Shown here one piece after another: positions 49,201 to 59,500 of a stretch of 64,000 bases of DNA. The position numbers and the translations under genes are program-made. Positions within the stretch are counted from its first letter, which is position 1; the number at the start of each line of letters is the position of its first letter. A model generated the notes under the pieces. It was given only the letters and a program-made list of their open reading frames with translations, was not told the origin of the DNA and did no database searches. The stretch spans positions 22,233,202-22,297,201 of the forward strand of contig JAAOOA010000016.1 of assembly GCA_012861695.1 (NCBI GenBank). The letters are read 5' to 3'. This stretch comes from Trematomus loennbergii. Its lineage: Eukaryota > Chordata > Actinopteri > Perciformes > Nototheniidae.

Positions 49201-52200
49201 CTCTTTCTTCAATGACTGACTTTTACTTCTGAGTTCCCCTGCCATGGTCATCTGATTAATACTCTAGGTATGATGTAGTTTGGTTGATAAGGCATTTCCT
49301 GAGTGAACAGGATGTTTAACATGTTTAATACAATTATGTTGACAACAACTAGCATTAAATGGTGAAAAATATGACTTTACAAACATTGGGGTTCAAACTG
49401 AATTGATGGTAATCCGGTACCAGTATTAATTGCCATGCTGCCCAAATACATGATGATGTCTGGACGTGACCAAAATCATAAGAAATCATACTAGGAATTA
49501 TTATGTTTTATATGTAATGGTATTCTGGTCAAATGTTGTAGATATATCTTGCTTTGTACCCAAAGTGTTTAACAGACAGGCCAAAATTACAACGTACTTA
49601 CTTATACATTCATACATTGTTGAGTGTCCTTTAAATACTGATAATCTAGTGGTAAGGCGTTGACTTTATGAAAAATGTTGAGCACAGGAATGCACCATCA
49701 GAAACATGACGATTATTTCACATGTTCATAAAAAAACTGCATAAAAACACACTTTTTAAATAGATCGTCAAACATTACTCCTAAAACCTTTCTAGTTTGA
49801 CTAAATAATTGAAAGGTCTGACCTCTATCTTTGCAGCGGAGGTCACCCGGACCATCCTCTCTGTCTCTTTTTCTCCCAGTCCAGTATTGCTGCCATAGGA
49901 AATCAATGCCTGACAATCAGATCTCCAGTTCAAATGATTAAGACCCCCTGTGGCAGAGCCAAATCCTAATTGCATAACATCACAGGACAATAAATACATG
50001 CATCCTCTGAACCCTGTGAATTCTGATGGATCCCTTAACTTATAATAGAGAGACTTACCTTTGTATATCATGATGGAAAAGTAATTATTCTCCTCTTTTA
50101 AACACGAAGATGTGCTTTATTAAGATTGTTTGACCCATGGTGAGCCCCAGCAGAGTCTGAGGTTCTCCAGATGAGCCTTAATGCTCTGGATTCAAGGTCT
50201 GAGACGGAAAGTAATCAGCGCTTTGCAGTCCAGGCCTTGAGGCTTTGATTTACTCTGCTCCCTGTCTGAGAGGCTTTTTAGATCAACAGCACCGCGGGGA
50301 GCCAATATTTAGGAATGCAGGGGTCAACGTTGTAATGAAACAGATTTTAGTTACTAGCTGGTTCTTGAAAATAATAATTTTGAGACAACTAATAAACACT
50401 GATTTTGTTTGGGCACGTTTTTATTGACACTTTGGAGATTAATCTCTCTTTTTTCATGTTTTAAAGACCCGAGTCATACAGTGTCTGATACCTGCACACT
50501 GTAACAAATGAACGGATGCCATTCAACATTACACACTGGTATTTTCAAGACACTCAGTGCTTGTGGAAGTGCCTTCTTTGTATCTGTATTTTCCTATTTT
50601 CTCAATGTGCCCTTTTAAATATTGAATCGTACTTTTTGATTTGATTGATTACCTTGCATCATCTTGCTGTATATTGTGCATTTATCATTCAAGCTTAGTC
50701 AATGATCCACTCATCAGTGAATCATCACTCATATCCAGACACTGTTTCTGCACACACACGCACACAATGGGGGTTTTCTAATTTGCCAATCCAATCATTA
50801 CACTGCTCCTGTAAGTTTACATGAGCTATATACTGATAGCTAACATGTAATCGAACTGCATGATTTTGTTTGGATAGAGATGTTTATTGGAGACATAATA
50901 TCTGATATACTATAACCAGCAGGCTTCTAGAGGCCTCTAAATAAATATTTTTTTGATTTACCATGAATTAAATCTGCTCTACTTTGTTCTGAGGCAGTGG
51001 AACCTTGACATGGAACCTTGACATTTTTCATAACGTAATTATCACGCTTGTGACAAAGGAAATCATGTGTTGCCAAGAGCTGTCTAAATGATGGTTCTAC
51101 TTGAGCTTGTGCATGTCAATATAAGTAGATCAAATTACTGGCTTTTCAGGGACACACAGGAGACATGGAAATGTGTCTGTTCACCAAAGAAGAGGATGAA
51201 TGCAGATAATTTGACACGATTCCACAAGGAAAGTTGCAAAACAAAAAGCTGTAAAATGAGATCACACATGATGTTTGTGATTATGGTTTCCCTTTAGAGA
51301 CAGTGTTATCTGGTTGTCAAGGGAAAAAAAGGAAGAAAAACACGCCTCAGTTTTCATCCATGCTGATGTGTGTGTTTTCATGTGTGTGTAACGGATCAGA
51401 GCAGCAGTCATGCCGGCTGTCTTGTTGTCACCTGCTGAAACGACACAGCATGACATTTAGAAAAGCACTTAAACCTCTTAAGTGGTGAAGCAACCAAGGC
51501 AACGCAACGACACATACGCAGGGAAAGACTAAAACAGGTTTTCACTTTCTACATAATACTAAAACATGGCAAAGAAAAGGACCACAAGTGATTGACAAAA
51601 AATATTTTTACATTTGTATTCATGTGTAAAATGAGGCTTATTTCATTTAGTGTTCATTGTCTTGGTTGTCAAAATGTGGTCTGCTTAATCATCAAAAACA
51701 ACCATTCATCAATCATGTCTTTACTCAGCCTGGTCCAAATAATGTCAAAGGTCGCAGAGATGTCTTTAAGATAGATCACATTGAATTGATATATAGATTG
51801 ACTGTCGACAGACCAATCGATATACTGTATATGTCTATCGATGGACATTTACATGTGAAGATTCTCTGAAAGCAAACCCTCTCTTTGATAGAAAGCAAAA
51901 CAGCATCCTGATTCGGATCCTTGCAGGCTACAACAAAACATTGACTGGTCCATTACACACTAATAGTCCACGGCTCTGCTTGGTAATAACGAGATCTCAA
52001 TGTGTCCCGGAGCCATGGAAACAAGATACTAGCCTTGGTAATAATGGGAATGTGTGCCTGTGTTTTTCAGTGGCTGTGTGAAACCCTGCAATTATGCTGG
52101 AGTGTGTGCATGTGTTTGTGCGTGTGGAAGTGTGTGCATGTGTGAAAGTAATCCAGCGAGTGTTAGAGATGCTGTGAACACTCATCTGTTGCCATAACAA

Positions 52201-53254
52201 CTGCAGCAGCCCGCTGTTAGTGAGTTGGCTCAAAGACTGACTGACTGGAGGACTGGTGAGCTAACTTCTGGACTCACTGTCTAAACAAGTAGCAAGGTCA
52301 TTGATCGACTGACAGTCAAATTAACTGGCTGTTTGAAGCACAAAGGGTATACATAGTTAATATTATATTTAACATACAGACATACTGTTTTTACATGCTG
52401 TGTTCTACAATAAAAAAACTGTGATGTTTGATCAATTTGAATCCAAAAAGTTGACAGTGTTTGATCAAATTCATGAAAATAGTTCATTCAAAAATATACA
52501 GTATAGGCTACAGAGATGTATGTATGTTTAAAAGATAGGTTTAGAATATACATGTTCTCAAGAGTTGAAAGATTTGTGTGAGTCATTCCTGACACCTGGT
52601 GGTGAGGAAACCAAACAACATATTAGAGGCTTACCCACTGCTGGACTTCTCTTATGCCAGTCTTCTTCCAGATTAAAGTATATTGTTTCAAAATGACAAT
52701 TGAGTTGCATTGCCTACATCATGTATTCCTATAAATGTATGACAACAAGCTAATTATATAGAGCCTGGTATACAATGGGGTAAAATAAATAAATCTAGTG
52801 GTTAAGTGGTTATTTGTATCCTCATTCTTCTTCTATATTATTTTCCATGCACAGATATTTCAAATATGATCTGTAGAATAAATCAATTAAATTCAAAATG
52901 CTCTTTGGCAATTGTCACGAGTGTAACAATAATATGTTTTACCAAAATGTAAAGGTATAATATGGTAAAAACAACAAGGGTTCTTTTTATAAATACAAAT
53001 AAAATAAAAAAAACTGAACTAGCCAGCTGCTAGCATCTAATGTGGTTCCTTTTCCCAACCGAACTATAAAATAAAGACTACATTTATTACATTACAGCTA
53101 CAATTTTTTTTTGCTGCTAATTTAAAGGTAACAATTGGACCCAAACATGCTAGCTACCGTTGTATTTCAGATTTAACGGAAAGCGGAACTGTTGTGTACT
53201 GTCTACCGTACGGTTGACGGTCAAATGTTATGTGACACACTCACCTCATCTTGT

Positions 53255-53284
53255 CCAATCAGGAGACGCGTATCCGTGACGTCA
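53255..53284 (+). promoter_or_regulatory. pnpt1: pnpt1 proximal promoter: CCAAT box and CRE
   Basis: CCAAT at 53255-53259 and a full palindromic cAMP-response element TGACGTCA at 53277-53284 lie 116-145 bp before the start codon. AAAATGG at 53305-53311 is YY1-like. No TATA box, consistent with a housekeeping mitochondrial gene. Confidence 0.5.
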
Positions 53285-53307
53285 TTTCGTACATATGACA
53301 AACTAAA

Positions 53308-53340
53308 ATGGAAGCCCCCATGCGTACATCTGAACAGTAA
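53308..53340 (+). other. Upstream ORF of 10 codons before pnpt1
   Basis: ATG to TAA, reading MEAPMRTSEQ, ending 59 bp before the pnpt1 start and in another frame. It is in the mRNA only if transcription starts upstream of 53308, about 25 bp past the CRE, so inclusion is uncertain. Confidence 0.4.
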
Positions 53341-53399
53341 CGCCATTCACTGACAACCAGATACTTTTCTCTGTTTTGTGTTCTCTTCTTCTGTAAAAT

Positions 53400-53518
53400 A
53401 TGAGGTATTTGCTCAGTTTGGGGCACTCGTTTGCCCGACTTCATGTCCGTTTATGTCACCAAAGTGTTTACAGCAGCAATGCAAATACACGAAGACTGGT
53501 AGTGGACCTTGGGGAGAA
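53400..53518 (+). CDS. pnpt1: pnpt1 exon 1, start and mitochondrial targeting peptide
   Basis: Residues 1-40. The N-terminus [20 protein letters not shown] has Arg and His but no acidic residue, as expected for a matrix/inter-membrane targeting peptide. LVVDLGEK opens the mature core. First ATG in frame; GTGAGT donor. Confidence 0.9.
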
Positions 53519-56500
53519 GTGAGTTGACTTTCCAGGATTTATTTTTCTCCCAATAACTGTTAACGGAGCAATACATGATGTGTACTTCTAGCTAATTAAT
53601 TATGTAGCCTCTGTAAAAGTGTATCGGTTGCTTTACTATCATAAAATGTAATCATAAAGCTTTAAACCAGACCCAGAACAAACACCGGGGATGTTTTGGT
53701 ATCCAGAATAGAGACTTACATTATGCATGTCACCCTACATGCCTGTAAATATGACAGTGGTTTCAGTATCTGATACATGTTGATGTGTTGTGGTCTTGTT
53801 GTTTCTGTAGGAAACTTGAAATCTCTTCTGGGAGGTTTGCTAGATTTGCTGATGGATCTGCCGTAGTGAAGGTAAAGACAACAATGTCCACAGTTGGAAG
53901 TTTCTATACTCTGCCTCTGATTAATATTCTTCGTATAGTTGCACTTTGTGTTCCTGACCTCTTTAATTATACTGTACATACACACCATCCAAATGATGTC
54001 CATCCTATAAAAAAATGAGGCCTGCTGTGTGGATCTTCTTAGGTTTCTCATTCCCTTGTATCCCCTCCTTTTGTTTCTCAATCTTACTGAAAAATAAAGT
54101 GAGATGCTTGGTGTGAACTTTCATTTTTTAAGTATATGCTTTTACTAAACTCTTTCTTTTCTTCTTTTTTAAGCTGGGAGAAACCTCTGTCATGGTGACG
54201 GCTGTGAGCAAAACCAAACCATCTCCATCTACGTTCATGCCTCTTGTGGTACGTTTTCTAACATCACAGTAAAGTTTCAAGCTGTCTTTGAATTCAGACG
54301 GTGATTGGTAGATTTTGTCACAATCGCTCGGTCTTGTCTTGTATCATCTTATAATTTGGTAAACTATTATTTAATATATAGAAAGTGTTATCCATTGCAC
54401 CAGAATTAGAAACTAGAAAGTATGACTTATAAGACAGGTGACCTCAGTATAGAATAAGATAATATCTCTCAATGAATGTCCTCTTTGATTGACAGGTGGA
54501 CTACAGACAGAAAGCAGCTGCTGCAGGTAGAATCCCGACTAACCATTTGAGGCGAGAGCTGGCCATCACGGACAATGAGATCCTCACCAGCAGACTCATA
54601 GGTGAGTTTATAAGAATGTGTCTTTTTCTGCCTTTTTCCTATATGTGTGTTTCTGATATTTTACTTAAACTAACCATATTTCTGTTCCTCAGACAGAGCG
54701 ATTCGACCGCTGTTCCCTGCTGGTTACTTTTATGATACTCAGGTCAGTTCAGTTGGAAATTGTTTTCATAATTAGGGGGTTTTGTCCTTTTTTGCTTTTT
54801 GAACATGGTGATATTACAGATATTCTTCACAATTAAAATGACCTTTTGTTTATCTATCAAGCACACAATGTTAACTTGATTTCTTGAAGTAAACTTTTTC
54901 CCACATTGCTTTCACTGTGAATAAAGAATTAAAAAAAATTGAAACGTTTTTTACTTTTGAACCATGTGAGAGAAAAAAGTGTTCTTCAACAACACAGGGT
55001 AATTAATTGATTAACAAATGCTAATTTGTGGCTGAAGTATTCTTCGATGTGTCTCCAACTTTTGTGACTATGTGCGTTTATGTCCTCTGAAGGTTGTTTG
55101 CAACCTGCTGGCTGTTGATGGAGTCAATGATCCAGATGTGCTGGCTATTAATGCAGGTGAGTTAAATCTCAGCTTAACCTGTTTTTTCACAGATCATAGT
55201 TTCCTATATCATTAGCTAAAACATAATTTTCTTTCATCAAAGCGTCCGCTGCTCTGGCCTTGTCTGACATCCCCTGGAATGGACCAATAGGTGAGCAACT
55301 CGCAACAGATTTAAACCTATTTACACATATTCTGATTTATTTACTTTAAATCCTGCTTGTCTGTTCAATTTCTATTCCTCTTGAATTATTGTACACTCAA
55401 ACTAGTTCAGGTCGTCTTGTGTGTTTGTGTTTTCTCAGGTGCTGTGCGTGTTGGCATGATTGATGGAGAGATGGTGATCAACCCCACGCGGAAGGAGATG
55501 AATTCCAGCGTTCTGAACATGATTGTGGCTGGAGCTCCCAGCAGTCAAGTGGGTAAGTTATCAAGCGCCAAAAAACCCATCAGATGTTCATTTACTAAAA
55601 AAGTTTTAAAGTGTAGGTGTCAAGGCAAGTAGCCTTACTTTCCTGTATATATAGCAGCAGTTATTGTGATTGATAATGTAATAACATTTAAACTTTATTA
55701 ATTGTTTATTAAAATCTAAAATAGGATGTATATACATTGTATATTTAAGACATATGTGCAAATGATCAATGTGCAATATAAATCTGATATCTTACGTTCT
55801 AATAAACAAAAATGTATTAAAACTATCAGAGAATGTTATTAATGTATTACCACGCCTTTAAATGAAAGTATTTTACACCTTGTTGTGTGTATTTGATGTT
55901 TGTGATAATACTCATTATCTTGGTTTTATTACATTTTCTAATGATTGAAAGGGACATTTAATTGCAGTTTGACACTTATGACCCAAATGTATTTTCTTCA
56001 GTCACAATATCATGTAGGATGTGTCTGTGCCAAATGAACATATCCTTTCTATAATGTGCCTCTCTGTCCATCAGTGATGATTGAGGCGTCTGCAGAGAAC
56101 ATGCTGCAGCAGGACTTCTGCCATGCGGTGAAGGTTGGAGTCAAACACACCAACCAGATCGTACTGGCCATCCAGCAGATGGCGCGAGAACAGAAGGTCA
56201 CCAAGCGCACGCCGGTGAAGATCTTCTCCGCCCCGGCTGTCATGGTGGAGCACGTTCGACAGTAAGACTAGTTCACCGTTATTCCAGAGTGAAGTGAAGG
56301 AGCACCAGGACTGGATGTAGATATCAATTACAGAACTAAACATGACAACATTCAGGCGTGTCTTCCTGAAATTAACCGTCTGTCGCCTAAACAAACTCAG
56401 ACATTATTCAGTAATGGGTTTACCTGTAGTAGTTGATGAAGCAGTATCTGAATTTAGTTTTTTTCTAAATAGATTTAAAAAAATTGGATTCATGTTGTTT

Positions 56501-59500
56501 TGCTCCACGCCTGCAATAGCCATGGTCAGAGACATGTTTTTCACTGTAACTTAAAAAATTATTTGCTAATTTTGAAAAGTTCACACAAATGTGTAGTTGG
56601 ATAAAATGATGACATTTTGGACAGACATTTAAAAACTGGTTTATACAGCCACTTGACTGGTCGGTGGAAAGATACGGGTTAGTTGTAGATGTAACTTAAT
56701 GTTCTTCCTTTTCTTCCTTGCAGATTAGCCTCCAAAAGGATTTATGCTGTTTTCACTGATTACTCCCACGATAAGGTAAGTCTGACAATGTTGACTTAAA
56801 GTTTGTTTGTTAGCCTCTTTTACCATTATAGTGGGTATTCAGTTTTCTGTGAAATAAGGTGTTTTAAAGCACCTTCAGTCATTGACGTTTCTCTTCTCTT
56901 TGATAAGACAATGTTTATGTTTATCAGAAGATTATCTTGCTTTGATTGGTGACACTAATAATCTCTTCATCTTGTTTTAGATTTCAAGAGATGAAGCAAT
57001 CAACAAAGTTCGACTAGATACTGAAACGGAGCTTAAAGGTAAATCATTTACAGTATTTATGTTACATGGAAAACAATTCTAATGAGTCAATATTGCTGCA
57101 AACCCCTTCACACAAATACATGTTTATATTTCTTAAATTTAAAGGTCCCATGTCATGCTTTTCCGGTTATTACCCATCCCCTTGTGTGTTATGAAGGTTT
57201 TTATGCATGTAAACCGTCTGCAAAGTCACAAACCCTCAAAGTACACCCTGTCGCGAGTAAAACGCCTCGTTGGAGATTTTCTTTTTCAATTTTTTTCCGG
57301 GAACCACAGCTGCAGCTCTGCAGATTTCTCCTCCCTGAGACGGCGAGGCTGTGAGTCGGTGTGTGAGCACACGCACATACTCCCAGCCAAGCTGTGTGTG
57401 TGTGTGTGTGTGGTTCAGGCTGTGTCTCGCTGTCTCGCAGACGGCCACTGGGCTCACAGGGAGGGGGGGGGGCAGGAGCTCCAACAAGCCGTTTAGGACA
57501 GAGAGTGAATACACATACTATACAGAGATGCTGTATGAGAAACCAATGAGATTTTGGAACATTGCACATTATAAATCTATTTTAGTAGACCTCAACAATG
57601 GAATTATGATCAGAAATGGCCATGACATGGGACCTTTAACTTAACGTATTGTCCTATCTGTCAGCTGAATTGTGTCTATTGATGTCTCCCTTGTGTAGAA
57701 AAATTCCCCGCGGCTGATTTCTTCGAAGTTATGGAATCCTTCAACACGGTGTCCAAAGAAGTCTTCCGCAATTTAACACTACATGAGTACAAGAGGTAAG
57801 CACTGTCCACAGGTAGAATACTGTTAATTCTCATGACAAATGATTTGCCTTTGTAACTTCAGTTAAAAATATATTTCATATGTTTTAGATGTGATGGGAG
57901 GCAGTTGACTGCTTTAAGGGACATCTCTTGCGAAGTGGACCTCTTCAAACCGCTGCATGGCTCAGCGCTGTTCCAGAGAGGACAAACACAGGTAAGAGGG
58001 CGTTTGTTCATACGGTTCATACAGATACTTTTGTTGTACGAAGAAGAACAGAAGTCAGAAGTCTGATTATTGATGGGTTTTTGTTATGAAATGTAATGTT
58101 ATACTGTTTAGCTTTTGTCTTTAAGGAATAAAAGGCTCAGTCCTTGTCCTCTATTTATTTTGTATAGGTGCTGTGCAGCGTCACGTTTGATTCCCTGGAA
58201 TCCAGTATCAAAGCAGATATTATCACCACAGCTTTGAGGTAAATATATCACTAATTTCTTCACAACAAAACAACGCATTCATCCTATTATCAGGACATTT
58301 CAGATAGTCCTGGCCCTTATTTTAAAGCACATTAAATATCTGTCTATATCTGAAACTCACAGAACACAGGTTTATGTCAATATGGCAGCCTAAATTACCC
58401 ACACAGTCTAATATAAATCATTATACATATTTGAAAAGACCATTTAACCCAATTTCTCTTTGCAGTGGCATCAAATCCAAAAACTTCATGCTTCATTATG
58501 AGGTGAGTAAAATCCAGTTTTCATTTTTTAAGACATGTAAATGTTACTGTTTGATTATTTATATGATTATCCATCTTTTAGTTTTTCAAGGTGAATTTAA
58601 AATCAACATTACGTTTATTTGCAGTTCCCTCCATATGCAACCAATGAAGTTGGAAAGATGGGAGGAACCAACAGGAGAGCGCTTGGACATGGTTCGTGTT
58701 AACATTTCGACTTGTATTCAACATCTGCTAACCGCTCATTATTAGTATGTGTACGTATTTATATTTGTTCATGTTTGTGTATTCCCAGGGGCTCTGGCTG
58801 AGAAAGCCCTGAGGCCGATGATTCCCAAAGACTTCCCTTTTACTATACGGGTCACTGCTGAGGTGTTGGAGTCAAATGGTAAAAACACCACAGGATATAT
58901 GTGTATTATATGTTCATAATGTGGCAGGATTTCACAGACGGGGACCGTGGATTACAATGTTGGCATTTTATTACTTGCTCTCCTTATTTACACCACTTTC
59001 TCCTCCTTTCCTCTCAGGATCCTCCTCAATGGCTTCAGCTTGTGGAGGCAGCCTTGCTCTCATGGATGCAGGTACTGCAGCGGGAATACAATAGTTATCT
59101 CTGTTATAAAATTGTTCATATTTATTGTTTATGATTTGCCTTAAATGCATCAGGTACCCAATAAAGAATAACTTTGACCTAGGATGTAGTTTAGGTTGTA
59201 TATAATATAACAATATAATACCATATTATAATCAAAGTACTACAGTAACAATGTATTAGTGCATTTAATAAATGCTATTTATTTCCAATATCAGTATTCG
59301 TCCATTGCAGTAATGAAGCTAGTATCTCTTTTAACAGACATAATATTTAAAAAACAATGCATTATATATTTATTTTTGATAGCTTCTTATTTTGTCATTC
59401 AAAGCAAATGAAAGATGGATAGGAAGGATGGTATGGCAAGATTAGATCTTGCTTAAGTATTTCTATTCACTTTTAAATGCAATTGTGTGAAAATATGAAG

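Larger units (their letters stand above)
45642..53399. other. 7.8-kb divergent spacer between ccdc88a and pnpt1
   Basis: Outside the two promoter regions I find no exon chain, known repeat family, tRNA or snoRNA. In particular nothing resembles cfap36 or ppp4r3b, which separate these genes in human as I recall. An octamer ATTTGCAT (47506-47513) sits in a non-repetitive stretch at about 47250-47530 that could be a conserved element. This is only an impression. Confidence 0.6.

Noticed and set aside
43232..52605. Recurring CACCTGGTGG-like motifs (near 43236, 46598, 52590) as possible CTCF or E-box sites
   Set aside because: Ten-base matches at three scattered places are expected by chance or from an old repeat; they do not fit the full CTCF consensus.
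45700..53200. Possible cfap36 or ppp4r3b exons in the spacer
   Set aside because: Short frames in this interval were read and none matched remembered sequence of either protein.
56071..56394. Antisense frame over pnpt1 exon 9
   Set aside because: Shadow of a real exon; the plus strand carries the conserved PNPase residues and splice sites.
57201..57644. Frames of 90-122 codons on both strands in pnpt1 intron 11
   Set aside because: They are inside the TTAA-bordered element and its TG run.
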